A stretch of 64,000 nucleotides of DNA from contig NZ_JACCFF010000001.1 of assembly GCF_013449725.1 (NCBI RefSeq), positions 1,116,001 through 1,180,000 on the forward strand, given 5' to 3'. The DNA is from Mycobacteroides sp. LB1 (GTDB taxonomy: Bacteria; Actinomycetota; Actinomycetes; Mycobacteriales; Mycobacteriaceae). Below the pieces are notes generated by a model that did not search any database, was not told the origin of the DNA, and was given only the letters and a program-made list of their open reading frames with translations. The translations under genes were made by a program, and so were the position numbers. Positions 9,329 to 18,945 of the stretch are shown here, piece by piece (position 1 is the first letter of the stretch; each line of letters opens with the position of its first letter).

Positions 9329-10180
9329 GTGGACGTGACATACGAGGGCACCAAGAAAGAACTGGCCACCAATGAAGGCGTGCTGCGCTATCACGAGGCC
9401 GGCGAGGGTGAGCCGCTGATCCTCCTGCACGGCTCCGGCCCCGGCGTGACCGGCTGGCGCAACTACCGCGGCAATCTCGCGGTTTTCGCCGAGCACTTCC
9501 ACACCTACGTCTTGGAGTTCCCGGGCTTCGGCGTCAGCGACGCGGTGCAAGGGCACCCGGTCCTGACGGCGGGCGCCTCGGTCATCCGGTTCATGGACGG
9601 CCTCGGCATCGAATCGGCCGCCATCGTTGGAAACTCGATGGGCGGCGTCGTTGGTATCAACCTCGCGATCAAGCACCCCGATCGCATCGCCAAGCTCGTC
9701 ACCATCGGCGGTGTCGGGCCGAACATCTTCAGCCCGAGCCCCAGCGAGGGCCTGCGGTTACTGCAGGAGTTCACCGATGGCCCGGACCGCGACAAGCTGG
9801 TCCGCTGGCTCAACTCCATGGTGTGGGACCCGGCCGTCGTCACCGAGGAGCTCATCGAGGAGCGGTGGGAAGCCGCGATCAACCCCGACGCACATAAGAC
9901 CGCGCAGCTGATGTACGGCTCCAAAGCCTTTGCAATGCAACAGAAGTTCCTCGCGAACGCCGACATCCCGCCGTACTGGGCGATGATGCACAAGATCAAA
10001 TGCCCGACCCTGCTCACCTGGGGTCGCGATGACCGCGTCAGCCCGCCGGACATGGCGATCGTGCCGATGCGGCTCATCCCCAATGCCGAACTGCACATCT
10101 TCCCCAACAGCGGCCACTGGGTGATGATCGAGGCCAAGCAGGCCTTTGAGCAGACGGTCGTCGACTTCCTGCGCCGTTAA
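9329..10180 (+). CDS. alpha/beta hydrolase resembling meta-cleavage product hydrolases (HsaD/BphD-like)
   Basis: A 283-residue alpha/beta hydrolase. It has the LLHGSGPGVTGWRNY oxyanion-hole region, the nucleophile elbow VGNSMGGVV (Ser about 105), an acidic residue in TWGRDDRVSP and the His in NSGHWVMIEAKQAF. The HGSGPGV and GNSMGG motifs are characteristic of C-C bond hydrolases acting on ring meta-cleavage products, including HsaD of sterol-ring degradation. The start is GTG at 9329. A perfect KstR-type operator lies just upstream, supporting a sterol or aromatic catabolic role. It is divergent from the cutinase gene and is followed by a second, damaged hydrolase gene. Confidence 0.85.
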   Translation: MDVTYEGTKKELATNEGVLRYHEAGEGEPLILLHGSGPGVTGWRNYRGNLAVFAEHFHTYVLEFPGFGVSDAVQGHPVLTAGASVIRFMDGLGIESAAIVGNSMGGVVGINLAIKHPDRIAKLVTIGGVGPNIFSPSPSEGLRLLQEFTDGPDRDKLVRWLNSMVWDPAVVTEELIEERWEAAINPDAHKTAQLMYGSKAFAMQQKFLANADIPPYWAMMHKIKCPTLLTWGRDDRVSPPDMAIVPMRLIPNAELHIFPNSGHWVMIEAKQAFEQTVVDFLRR

Positions 10181-10195
10181 ACACCTATTAAACTC

Positions 10196-10224
10196 AAAAC
10201 GGACGTATCTGATACGTTCGTTTT
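10196..10224. promoter_or_regulatory. 29-bp near-perfect palindromic operator
   Basis: Two 14-base arms (10196-10209 and 10211-10224) around a single central base are reverse complements except for one mismatch. The palindrome directly abuts the ATG at 10225, so a bound regulator would block initiation or leaderless translation of the hydrolase-PaaX pair. The PaaX-type protein encoded at 10945 is the obvious candidate ligand-responsive regulator; a TetR protein is also possible. Confidence 0.55.
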
Positions 10225-10941
10225 ATGATGCCGAAGCAGCGCACGCTGCTGATCGCTGTCGCGAGCGTGATTGCGCTCGCCACCAGCGCCGGCATCTGGG
10301 TGATCGTCGCCAACGATTTCGCGATCCACGAAGAGCAGGTGATCGTCCCCGGCTCGGCAGAGCCGCTGCATGGGGTCCTCGCGCTGCCACCACAAGGCAA
10401 GGGCCCCTATGGCCTCGTCGCCTTCGTACACGGTGACGGACCGGCCGATGCCACCCGCGACTCGTTCTACCGCCCGATCTGGGAATCGCTCGCCAGGGCC
10501 GGATACGCGTCATTGGCATGGAACAAGCCGGGGATCGACGGTGCCCCCGGCAATTGGCTGAACCAGAGCATGCACGACCGCGCAACCGAGGCAGAGGCCG
10601 CGATCACGTGTGCCCGCGGACGCTCCGACATCGACCCGAAACGCATTGGCGCATGGGGTATCAGCCAGGGCGGCTGGGTTGTCCCCGAGCTGGCCGTGCG
10701 CCAGCCGGATATGCAGTTCGTCATCCTCGTCGGCGCCGCGGCCAACTGGCTGCGGCAGGGCGAGTACAACCTCGTGGCCGAGATCCGCGTGCCTCGCACA
10801 GCCTTGCGAGAGCAAGCCTCGACAATGTCCACGGGATCCGCACCGTCCTGGTCGCCACCTTCGCGCCGCGCTCGCTATACGCACCCGGGTACCTGGATAA
10901 CCTCCGACACTATGTTGAACAGACCGACAGCGGGAAGGTGA
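10225..10941 (+). CDS. alpha/beta hydrolase, C-terminus apparently frameshifted and deleted
   Basis: A 238-residue frame encoding a membrane-anchored or exported hydrolase: a hydrophobic segment at residues 8-28, then VPGSAEPLHGVLALP, VAFVHGDGPADATRDSFYRP and the nucleophile elbow GAWGISQGGWVVPELA. After about residue 190 the protein degenerates into Ser/Arg-rich sequence with no acidic or His triad partner. The third frame of the same strand then reads TVLVATFAPRSLYAPGYLDN up to 10952, which looks like the authentic C-terminus of this hydrolase type. An internal deletion plus frameshift is inferred, so the product is probably inactive. The gene lies behind a large palindrome and just ahead of a PaaX-type regulator. 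Confidence 0.6.
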   Translation: MMPKQRTLLIAVASVIALATSAGIWVIVANDFAIHEEQVIVPGSAEPLHGVLALPPQGKGPYGLVAFVHGDGPADATRDSFYRPIWESLARAGYASLAWNKPGIDGAPGNWLNQSMHDRATEAEAAITCARGRSDIDPKRIGAWGISQGGWVVPELAVRQPDMQFVILVGAAANWLRQGEYNLVAEIRVPRTALREQASTMSTGSAPSWSPPSRRARYTHPGTWITSDTMLNRPTAGR

Positions 10942-10944
10942 AGC

Positions 10945-11820
10945 TTGGATAGCGATCAGGACGACGCGGAGGTCACCACCCGCACTCTCGTCGAGAGCCT
11001 GATCCGCGAGGATGCCACCGTTGACGCCGGCGAGCTTTACGACGTGGCCAACGCGTTGGGCATGAGCGATCAGCAGGTTCGCCTCTGTATCAAAAGGCTG
11101 GCCGCCGAGGGACGGTTCACCCAAGACGGACGCGGGCGCAAGGCCATATTGCGCGCAACGGAACGGACCCGCACCGCCATCGAACCCGACCTGGAGTTCG
11201 TCCGGTTCATGTATGCCCAGGATCGCGGTGAGGCGCGGTGGGACGGCCGCTGGCATCTGGCGGCTTTCGGCATCCCGGAATCGATGAGGTCCGCCCGCGA
11301 CACCATGCGCAATGCCATTGTGCGTCTCGGCGGAGCGCTGATTCAGGGCGGGCTATACGTTTCGGCCAACCCGTGGGAAGACCACATTCTGACTCTCGCA
11401 ACCGAACTCGACGTGCGTGCGCACATCTCACTGCTGACGACTGAGGACCTGGCCGTAGGCGATAGCCGAACGGCACCCGATCTCGCCCGGCGCCTTTGGC
11501 CGCTGGACCGTATCGTCGATGGCCATCGACGGCTACTGGCCGCGGCGCAACGGCTCAAGCCGGCCATCCCAGGCGCGTCGCGCACCGAACACCTCAGAAT
11601 CGCCATCACGCTCGCCGCCGAATTCACCCGAGCGATCGAACCTGACCCCCTGTTGCCGCCGGATCTCCTCCCCCAACCGTGGACCGGCACGGCCGCACGC
11701 GCCGCGGTGGCCGAATGCTGGGCCGACCTTTTGGAGGCCGAACCCGCGCAGCCGATTCGGCTATTTCGGTGGTATGCCGAGGTCGTCCAGGAAGTCACCC
11801 GCCCGATCAACACCTCGTAA
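10945..11820 (+). CDS. PaaX-family transcriptional regulator
   Basis: A 291-residue protein with an N-terminal winged-helix (about residues 10-60, with SDQQVRLCIKRLAAEGRFTQ as the recognition part) and a PaaX-like central domain (WDGRWHLAAFGIPE, GGALIQGGLYVSANPWEDH). Family members repress aromatic/phenylacetate or acyl-CoA catabolic genes and respond to CoA thioesters. The start is TTG at 10945, four bases after the preceding hydrolase stop, with GGAAGGTGA upstream. The large palindrome at 10196-10224 may be its operator (inference). Confidence 0.8.
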   Translation: MDSDQDDAEVTTRTLVESLIREDATVDAGELYDVANALGMSDQQVRLCIKRLAAEGRFTQDGRGRKAILRATERTRTAIEPDLEFVRFMYAQDRGEARWDGRWHLAAFGIPESMRSARDTMRNAIVRLGGALIQGGLYVSANPWEDHILTLATELDVRAHISLLTTEDLAVGDSRTAPDLARRLWPLDRIVDGHRRLLAAAQRLKPAIPGASRTEHLRIAITLAAEFTRAIEPDPLLPPDLLPQPWTGTAARAAVAECWADLLEAEPAQPIRLFRWYAEVVQEVTRPINTS

Positions 11821-11824
11821 TCGC

Positions 11825-12241
11825 TCAGCGCGGCCACTGATCCGAGCGCCACAGCCGCCATGTCGATACTGCGCCCAGCATCACGGCCAGGATCGTCAAC
11901 GTGAACCAGAGCCATTGCCATGTCGCGGGCAGGGGGGTCAACACAATGAGCGCCACCAGGTATGCCGCCGCCGCGGCCCGCAGCCGGCGAACATCCTCTG
12001 TCCGGCGGTGAATCCCGTTGGTGGCCCGGCGCCACACCACGAGATTGAGTGCGAAGGACCCGGCCAGGAACGCCAGGCCCGTCAGTTGCACCCACTCCGG
12101 CTGTGCCTCGACCGCCACCGGGAGCGAAAAGGGCAGGGTCACAACAGCCAGTACCAAGGCAGACACAGCCTCGATTAAGACCAAGCGCCGTGCGGGCCGC
12201 AGCTGGCGAAGCTCACAGACCAGTCGCCCTCGATCCGGCAA
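11825..12241 (-). CDS. small integral membrane protein, function unknown
   Basis: A 138-residue protein with four predicted hydrophobic segments (about residues 22-44, 50-70, 88-104 and 108-126) and arginine-rich loops. The start is a TTG at 12241 preceded by GAGGGAGGT at 5-base spacing, a strong ribosome binding site that decides the start. It ends four bases from the convergent PaaX gene. A palindrome lies upstream at 12282-12295. I do not recognise a family. Confidence 0.65.
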   Translation of the reverse strand: MPDRGRLVCELRQLRPARRLVLIEAVSALVLAVVTLPFSLPVAVEAQPEWVQLTGLAFLAGSFALNLVVWRRATNGIHRRTEDVRRLRAAAAAYLVALIVLTPLPATWQWLWFTLTILAVMLGAVSTWRLWRSDQWPR

Positions 12242-12281
12242 GGCAACCTCCCTCGACCGCTCTACATTAACTATCTATTTG

Positions 12282-12295
12282 CATACGATCGTATG
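12282..12295. promoter_or_regulatory. 14-bp perfect palindrome upstream of the small membrane-protein gene
   Basis: CATACGATCGTATG is a perfect palindrome. It lies within a 40-bp AT-richer stretch that also carries an outer inverted pair TATCTAT (12272-12278) and ATAGATA (12303-12309), about 40 bases ahead of the TTG start at 12241. It looks like a dimeric repressor site controlling that gene. The regulator is unknown. Confidence 0.4.
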
Positions 12296-12336
12296 GTATT
12301 CGATAGATAAATGAGGAGTTTTGCGGGTTTACAACG

Positions 12337-12370
12337 AAAAAACGCGCCGCCCCTTTTCGGGTACGGCGCG
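12337..12370 (-). terminator. intrinsic terminator after rpsQ
   Basis: On the minus strand, 16 bases past the rpsQ stop, a stem of CGCGCCG paired with CGGCGCG plus an inner CCC/GGG is followed by six T residues. This is a standard Rho-independent terminator and ends the rpsJ-to-rpsQ transcript. Confidence 0.75.
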
Positions 12371-12386
12371 CATTTCGCGTATCTGA

Positions 12387-12704
12387 CTACTTGGCCTTCT
12401 CGAGAACCTCGACCAGCCGCCACCGCTTGGTGGCCGACAGCGGACGGGTCTCCATCAGCGAGACGCGGTCGCCGACACTGGCGTCACCGTTCTCGTCGTG
12501 GGCCTTGACCTTCGAGGTGGTGCGGATGATCTTGCCGTACAGCGCATGCCGGTGACGGGCTTCGAGTTCGACGACAATCGTCTTCTGCATCTTGTCCGAC
12601 ACCACGTAGCCGATGCGGGTCTTCCGACGTCCGCGCAGCTGCTCGGTGGCCGGGGTGTGCTTCGGTCCCGGTACAGTGCCGGCGTCCTTTGTCTTCTCGC
12701 TCAC
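12387..12704 (-). CDS. rpsQ: 30S ribosomal protein S17
   Basis: S17, 105 residues, an OB-fold protein that binds 16S rRNA helix 11. The conserved core [24 protein letters not shown] is followed by [19 protein letters not shown] and the C-terminal [19 protein letters not shown]. About 20 residues of non-conserved N-terminal extension precede the core, as in other mycobacteria. The GTG start overlaps the rpmC stop by 4 bases. It is the last gene of this operon, with a terminator 16 bases downstream. Confidence 0.97.
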   Translation of the reverse strand: MSEKTKDAGTVPGPKHTPATEQLRGRRKTRIGYVVSDKMQKTIVVELEARHRHALYGKIIRTTSKVKAHDENGDASVGDRVSLMETRPLSATKRWRLVEVLEKAK

Positions 12705-12937
12705 TTGCTGTCCTCGCTATCGGGTCCGGCGGCCAATCCCAGCTCACGCTCACGCATGACGGTGTAGATGCGCGCGATCTCCTGGCGTACCGCACGTAGC
12801 CGACGGTTGTTGGCGAGCTGACCGGTGGCCATCTGGAAGCGCAGGTTGAACAGCTCTTCCTTCGACTCACGCAGCTTGGTGATCAGCTCGTCCTCGGTGC
12901 TTTCCCGCAGTTCGCCAGCGGAAACTCCCACTGTCAT
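12701..12937 (-). CDS. rpmC: 50S ribosomal protein L29
   Basis: L29, 78 residues, two long helices near the peptide exit tunnel. The core [20 protein letters not shown] and the motif [28 protein letters not shown] are diagnostic. A short acidic C-terminal tail follows. It overlaps rplP by one base at 12937 and rpsQ by four. Confidence 0.97.
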   Translation of the reverse strand: MTVGVSAGELRESTEDELITKLRESKEELFNLRFQMATGQLANNRRLRAVRQEIARIYTVMRERELGLAAGPDSEDSK

Positions 12938-13353
12938 CAGAACTGCTCCTCTCGTGTGATGATGCGTGCCTTGATCGGCAGCTTGTGGATCGCGCGCGTC
13001 AACGCCTGGCGCGCGGTCTCTTCGTTCGGGTAGCTCAACTCGAACAGCACACGACCGGGCTTAATGTTCGCAACCCACCATTCCGGCGAACCCTTACCGG
13101 AGCCCATGCGGGTTTCGGCGGGCTTCTTGGTCAGCGGACGATCGGGGAAGATGTTGATCCACACCTTGCCGCCACGCTTGATGTGCCGGTTGATGGCGAT
13201 ACGAGCGGACTCGATCTGCCGGTTCGTGACGTACGCGTGGCCCAGCGCCTGGATGCCGTAATCACCGAAAGCTACCGTGGTACCGCCGGAGGCGGTGCCC
13301 TTCTTCTTCGGGTGATGCTGCTTGCGGTGCTTGACCTTACGGGGAATCAACAT
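12937..13353 (-). CDS. rplP: 50S ribosomal protein L16
   Basis: L16, 138 residues, located near the A-site tRNA elbow and needed for late 50S assembly. Typical are [16 protein letters not shown], the [20 protein letters not shown] segment, the [29 protein letters not shown] loop and the [22 protein letters not shown] end. It begins 2 bases after the rpsC stop. Confidence 0.97.
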   Translation of the reverse strand: MLIPRKVKHRKQHHPKKKGTASGGTTVAFGDYGIQALGHAYVTNRQIESARIAINRHIKRGGKVWINIFPDRPLTKKPAETRMGSGKGSPEWWVANIKPGRVLFELSYPNEETARQALTRAIHKLPIKARIITREEQF

Positions 13354-13355
13354 GT

Positions 13356-14709
<1,354 letters not shown>

Positions 14710-14713
<4 letters not shown>

Positions 14714-14991
14714 CGCCGCTTGCTCTTTCGGTCGTCCTTGATGTGACCCTTGAAGGTCCGAGTCGCCGCGAACTCGCCCAGCTTGTGACCAACCATCGCC
14801 TCGGTGACGAAGACGGGCACGTGCTTACGCCCGTCGTGCACCGCGAAGGTGTGGCCGATGAAGTCGGGGATGATCGTCGAACGCCGCGACCAGGTCTTGA
14901 TGACCTGCTTGGTGTTCTTCTCGTTCTGGACGTCGACCTTCTTGAGCAGATGGTCGTCGACGAACGGGCCCTTCTTGAGGCTGCGTGGCAT
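14710..14991 (-). CDS. rpsS: 30S ribosomal protein S19
   Basis: S19, 93 residues, at the 30S head next to S13. The N-terminal [19 protein letters not shown] and the block [19 protein letters not shown], then [20 protein letters not shown], are full matches to the family. Length is standard. It starts 12 bases after the rplB stop. Confidence 0.97.
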
Positions 14992-15003
14992 CGCTGGCTA
15001 CTC

Positions 15004-15843
15004 CTAGCGCTTGTTCTTGCCGGTGCGCCGGCGTCGGACGATGAGTTGATCGCTCGCCTTGTTGGGCTTGCGGGTGCGACCCTCGGGCTTACCCCACGGG
15101 CTAACTGGGTGGCGACCACCGGAGGTCTTACCCTCACCACCACCGTGCGGGTGGTCGACCGGGTTCATCACGACACCACGGACGGTGGGGCGCTTGCCCT
15201 TCCATCGCATACGGCCGGCTTTACCCCAGTTGATGTTGCCCTGTTCGGCGTTACCCACCTCGCCGACGGTTGCGCGGCAGCGCACGTCGACACGACGGAT
15301 CTCACCGCTGGGCATACGCAAGGAGGCGTAGGCGCCTTCCTTGCCCAGCAGCTGGATGCCAGACCCCGCGGAGCGGGCGATCTTGGCTCCACCACCGGGA
15401 CGCAGCTCGACGGCGTGGATCGTGGTACCCGTCGGGATGTTGCGCAGCGGCAGGTTGTTGCCCGGCTTGATGTCGGCGTTGGCGCCCGACTCCACCACAT
15501 CGCCCTGCGAAAGCCCCACCGGCGCGATGATGTAACGCTTCTCGCCGTCCAGGAAGTGCAGCAGCGCGATGCGCGCGGTGCGGTTGGGGTCGTACTCGAT
15601 GTGCGCGACCTTGGCGTTGACACCGTCCTTGTCGTGGCGACGGAAGTCGATCAGCCGGTAGGCGCGCTTGTGGCCGCCGCCCTTGTGACGAGTGGTAATG
15701 CGGCCGTGCGCGTTACGGCCACCAGTGCCGTGCAGCGGACGGATCAGCGACTTCTCGGGAGTCGAGCGAGTGATCTCCGAGAAATCTGCAACACTCGAGC
15801 CACGGCGACCCGGAGTCGTCGGCTTGTACTTGCGAATTCCCAT
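15004..15843 (-). CDS. rplB: 50S ribosomal protein L2
   Basis: L2, 279 residues, required for subunit association and peptidyl transferase structure. The ATG at 15843 gives the normal start [18 protein letters not shown]; a longer frame begins at 15888 but adds 15 unconserved residues. The catalytically important His region is in [22 protein letters not shown], and the C-terminus ends [16 protein letters not shown]. Confidence 0.97.
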   Translation of the reverse strand: MGIRKYKPTTPGRRGSSVADFSEITRSTPEKSLIRPLHGTGGRNAHGRITTRHKGGGHKRAYRLIDFRRHDKDGVNAKVAHIEYDPNRTARIALLHFLDGEKRYIIAPVGLSQGDVVESGANADIKPGNNLPLRNIPTGTTIHAVELRPGGGAKIARSAGSGIQLLGKEGAYASLRMPSGEIRRVDVRCRATVGEVGNAEQGNINWGKAGRMRWKGKRPTVRGVVMNPVDHPHGGGEGKTSGGRHPVSPWGKPEGRTRKPNKASDQLIVRRRRTGKNKR

Positions 15844-15871
15844 GTCTTCTCTAAGTCCTCTACTCCCAGCG

Positions 15872-16174
15872 CTAGGCCGGGGCTCCAAACAGGTCGATCG
15901 GCTTGCTGCCCGGTGCCAGGGTGACGATGGCGCGCTTGGTGCTCTTGCGCTGTCCGAAACCGGTGCGGGTGCGCTTGCGCTTGCCCTGCCGGTTGGCGGT
16001 GTTCACCGAGGAAACCTTGACGCTGAAGATCTGCTCGATCGCGATCTTGATCTGCGTCTTGTTGGAGTCCGGGCGAACCACGAAGGTGTAAACGTTGTCT
16101 TCGATCAACGAATACGACTTCTCCGAGATCACCGGGGCCAGGATGATGTCGCGGGGGTCAGTGATGGTTGCCAT
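15872..16174 (-). CDS. rplW: 50S ribosomal protein L23
   Basis: L23, 100 residues, at the tunnel exit, where SRP and trigger factor dock. Motifs: [39 protein letters not shown] and the basic [20 protein letters not shown] loop. Its ATG overlaps the rplD stop (ATGA), showing coupling. Confidence 0.97.
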   Translation of the reverse strand: MATITDPRDIILAPVISEKSYSLIEDNVYTFVVRPDSNKTQIKIAIEQIFSVKVSSVNTANRQGKRKRTRTGFGQRKSTKRAIVTLAPGSKPIDLFGAPA

Positions 16175-16836
16175 CAGGCTGACACCTCCTCTTTCTTCTT
16201 GGCGGCCGCGCTGATAAAGCCATTGAGCGCCTCGACGCTGAACACCAGATCGTCGGCCTTGAGCACGTCGTAGGTGTTGAGCTGGTCGTAGGCCAGCACG
16301 TGCACATTCGGCAGGTTCCGGACACTCTTCACCGCGGCCAGATCGTCGCGGCCCAGCACCAGTAGCAGTTGCTTGCGGTCGCTGATCTCGGCCAGGAACG
16401 CCTTGGCGCTCTTGGTCGAGGGCTCCTGCCCGGCAACCAGTTCGGTGACGGCGTGGATGCGGCCGTTGCGGGCCCGGTCCGACAGCGCACCGCGCAGCGC
16501 GGCGGCGATCATCTTCTTGGGCGTCCGCTGGCTGTAGTCACGCGGCTGCGGGCCATGTACGACGCCACCACCGGTGAACTGCGGAGCACGGGTCGAGCCC
16601 TGACGGGCGCGGCCGGTTCCCTTCTGCCGGTACGGCTTCCTGCCACCACCGGACACCTCGCCACGACGCTTCGTGGAGTGCGTGCCCTGGCGGCCGGCCG
16701 CCAACTGAGCGGTCACCACCTGGTGCAGCAGCGAGATATTGGCTGGGGCGTCGAACAACTCGGCGGGCAGCTCGATGGAGCCGTCCGTCTTGCCACCCGG
16801 AGCCTTGACCGTGATTGTCAAAAGATTCTCAGACAC
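16174..16836 (-). CDS. rplD: 50S ribosomal protein L4
   Basis: L4, 220 residues. The extended tunnel loop is visible in the block from residue about 50 ([20 protein letters not shown]) through [20 protein letters not shown] and [19 protein letters not shown]. The C-terminal globular part includes the [21 protein letters not shown] segment. The GTG start at 16836 overlaps the rplC stop. In some bacteria L4 also autoregulates the S10 operon; nothing in this sequence tests that. Confidence 0.97.
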   Translation of the reverse strand: MSENLLTITVKAPGGKTDGSIELPAELFDAPANISLLHQVVTAQLAAGRQGTHSTKRRGEVSGGGRKPYRQKGTGRARQGSTRAPQFTGGGVVHGPQPRDYSQRTPKKMIAAALRGALSDRARNGRIHAVTELVAGQEPSTKSAKAFLAEISDRKQLLLVLGRDDLAAVKSVRNLPNVHVLAYDQLNTYDVLKADDLVFSVEALNGFISAAAKKKEEVSA

Positions 16837-17489
16837 TACTTCTCACCTCGCTTGACAGCGGTGCGGACCACAACCAGGCCACCCTTACGTCCGGGGATGG
16901 CACCCTTGATCAGCAGCACGCCATTTTCGGCATCCACCTTGTGCACCACCAGGTTCTGGGTGGTGACGCGATCACTACCCATACGTCCCGACATCCGGGT
17001 GCCCTTGAAGACACGGCCCGGGGTGGCGCAGCCACCGATCGAGCCGGGACGACGGTGCACAGCCTGCGCACCGTGGCTCGCGCCCTGACCGCTGAAGCCG
17101 TGACGCTTCATGGTTCCGGCGAAGCCCTTGCCCTTGGAGGTCCCGGTGATGTCGACATACGCGCCATCGCTGAAGATCTCGGCGGTCAGTTCCTGACCCA
17201 CCTCGTACTCGGCGGCAGCAGCTTCGTCTTCGAGACGCAGCTCGGCCAGGTGGCGGCGCGGGTTGATCCCGGCGGCGCTGAACTGACCAGTGACCGGCTT
17301 GGTCACCTTGCGCGGGCTGATCTCACCGAACGCGAGCTGGATGGCGCTGTAGCCGTCCAGCTCCTGGGTGCGGATGCGGGTCACCACATTGGGTCCGGCC
17401 TTGACGACGGTCACCGGGACAACCCGGTTGTTTTCGTCGAAAACCTGTGTCATACCCAGCTTGGTGCCCAGAATTCCTTTTCTTGCCAT
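16836..17489 (-). CDS. rplC: 50S ribosomal protein L3
   Basis: L3, 217 residues, whose loop reaches the peptidyl transferase centre. It begins [19 protein letters not shown] and contains the [17 protein letters not shown] and [19 protein letters not shown] segments. Residue 154 is Cys (IGGC), the wild-type residue at the position where C154R gives linezolid resistance in M. tuberculosis. It begins 14 bases after the rpsJ stop. Confidence 0.97.
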   Translation of the reverse strand: MARKGILGTKLGMTQVFDENNRVVPVTVVKAGPNVVTRIRTQELDGYSAIQLAFGEISPRKVTKPVTGQFSAAGINPRRHLAELRLEDEAAAAEYEVGQELTAEIFSDGAYVDITGTSKGKGFAGTMKRHGFSGQGASHGAQAVHRRPGSIGGCATPGRVFKGTRMSGRMGSDRVTTQNLVVHKVDAENGVLLIKGAIPGRKGGLVVVRTAVKRGEK

Positions 17490-17503
17490 GGTTTCTGGAT
17501 CTC

Positions 17504-17809
17504 CTACTGAATATTCACGTCGACGCTGGCCGGCAGGTCGATGCGCATGAGCGCGTCAACCGTCTTGGGCGTCGGGTCAAGGATGTCGATGAGCCGCTTG
17601 TGGGTGCGCATCTCGAAGTGCTCGCGCGAGTCCTTGTACTTGTGCGGCGACCGGATAACGCAATACACGTTCTTCTCGGTCGGCAACGGCACAGGCCCAA
17701 CGACACTCGCGCCGGTACGGGTGACCGTCTCAACAATCTTGCGCGCCGAAGCGTCAATGGCCTCATGGTCGTAGGCCTTGAGCCTGATGCGGATCTTCTG
17801 TCCCGCCAC
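17504..17809 (-). CDS. rpsJ: 30S ribosomal protein S10
   Basis: S10 (NusE), 101 residues, both a 30S protein and a partner of NusB in antitermination. The GTG at 17809 gives the standard N-terminus (M)[18 protein letters not shown]; an in-frame GTG at 17830 would add seven unconserved residues. The loop [20 protein letters not shown] and the end [17 protein letters not shown] are conserved. It is the first gene of the operon, with about 400 bases of leader and promoter region upstream. Confidence 0.96.
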
Positions 17810-18206
17810 GCTTCCTACCTCTACTGTCACTGGGTCCGGAGCACGTTCTCACGCGCAACCCGATACCGCCGCTGTTTACCTGTCGTAGTTCACCGACCCC
17901 CGCGGTCGGGCGTGTCGCCCGCTCGCGCAGTCGTCCGCGTCGAAAATTCTCGTCGCGTGGACTGGGCCGAAGCGCCCGTAAGGACGCTAGTGGTTCGCCG
18001 CCTCCGTTAGCAGCGCACACTGGGGCGACCCAGGGCGCTGCAACCGGTTCACGGCAACCCGAACAGTATGCCTTATTCCCCCGCGTCCTCAAAATCCGGG
18101 CCGAATCCCGACTGTACCCACCCAGCGGCGGCAACCGAGAGCCCCTGACCTGCGGTTCCGAGGACGTCTGGAACGCTAGTACAGATCCCGTTGAGGAGGT
18201 TGTGAC
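17810..18206. promoter_or_regulatory. S10 operon leader and promoter region
   Basis: A 397-base gap between the divergent rpsJ and pdxH-like genes with no convincing open frame. On the minus strand a TTGAGG hexamer (18087-18092) and CATACT (18065-18070) with a 16-base spacer form a candidate promoter, which would give a leader of about 250 nt before rpsJ. At 18193-18199, GAGGAGG is the ribosome binding site of the plus-strand gene. No L4-type leader structure could be assigned by eye. Confidence 0.4.
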
Positions 18207-18875
18207 GTGCATTGGCAGAAAGCCGACGGAGGGCGTTCATTCCTGCGGGCCCTGCCCGTTCTGGCCGGCAGCGCCCCACCCTTTGACGTTGGCGATGCCC
18301 CCGCCGAACCGCTCCCCTTGTTCATCGAATGGATCGAACAGGCAGCGCAGGCCGGCGTACTGGAGCCGCATGCCATGACGATCTCGACGGTCGATGCCCA
18401 GGGTGCACCCCGCGCACGAGTGCTGATTTTGAAGGCCATCGACGAGAGCGGTTGGCATTTCGCGGCGAGTTCGTTGAGCCAAAAGGGACGTGACCTCTCC
18501 TCTCACCCCGCTGCCGCACTGACCTTCCATTGGCCGGCGCTCGTCCGGCAGGTACGGGTGGTGGGCCCGGTTGTCGACGACGGTGCGCAGGCGAGCGCCT
18601 TGGATTTCCTGGGCAGGCCGATCGGATCCCGCGCGATGGCACTGACGCTTCGGCAGAGCCAGCCTCTCGCGGATGCCGCGGAGATCGACGCCGAGATCGA
18701 GAAGGCGCACCGGAAGCTGGCGGACGATCCTGATCTCGTACCCGATGAATGGGTGTCGTACGCGGTGCAGCCGACGCAGATCGAGTTCTGGCAGGGCTCC
18801 CCCGACCGGAAACACCTGCGGCTCAGTTATCAGCGAGTTGACGACGACTGGGAGCGCATCCAGCTCTGGCCGTGA
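18207..18875 (+). CDS. pyridoxamine 5'-phosphate oxidase-like flavoprotein (PdxH/PhzG family)
   Basis: A 222-residue protein of the FMN-binding split-barrel family. FMN-binding segments are PRARVLILKAIDESGWHFA and SSLSQKGRDLSSHPAAALTFHW, and the C-terminal domain typical of PdxH is present (VPDEWVSYAVQPTQIEFWQG, then HLRLSYQR). True PdxH oxidises pyridoxine/pyridoxamine phosphate to PLP; phenazine-type relatives share the same fold, so the substrate is not certain. The start is GTG at 18207 with a strong GAGGAGG site 7 bases ahead. It is divergent from rpsJ. Confidence 0.8.
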   Translation: MHWQKADGGRSFLRALPVLAGSAPPFDVGDAPAEPLPLFIEWIEQAAQAGVLEPHAMTISTVDAQGAPRARVLILKAIDESGWHFAASSLSQKGRDLSSHPAAALTFHWPALVRQVRVVGPVVDDGAQASALDFLGRPIGSRAMALTLRQSQPLADAAEIDAEIEKAHRKLADDPDLVPDEWVSYAVQPTQIEFWQGSPDRKHLRLSYQRVDDDWERIQLWP

Positions 18876-18914
18876 GACGGCCATGCCTGCCTCGACCCGG
18901 CGGCCGAGGCACCT

Positions 18915-18942
18915 GCGTACCTTACTTTCGAGTAAGGTACGC
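18915..18942. promoter_or_regulatory. 12-bp perfect inverted repeat with TTCG spacer, operator or RNA hairpin
   Basis: Arms 18915-18926 and 18931-18942 are exact reverse complements around TTCG, ending three bases before the GTG start at 18946. As DNA it is a typical dimeric (TetR-like) operator; as RNA it would be a stable 12-bp stem with a UUCG loop that masks the ribosome binding region of the DUF4442 gene. Confidence 0.6.
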
Positions 18943-18945
18943 ATT

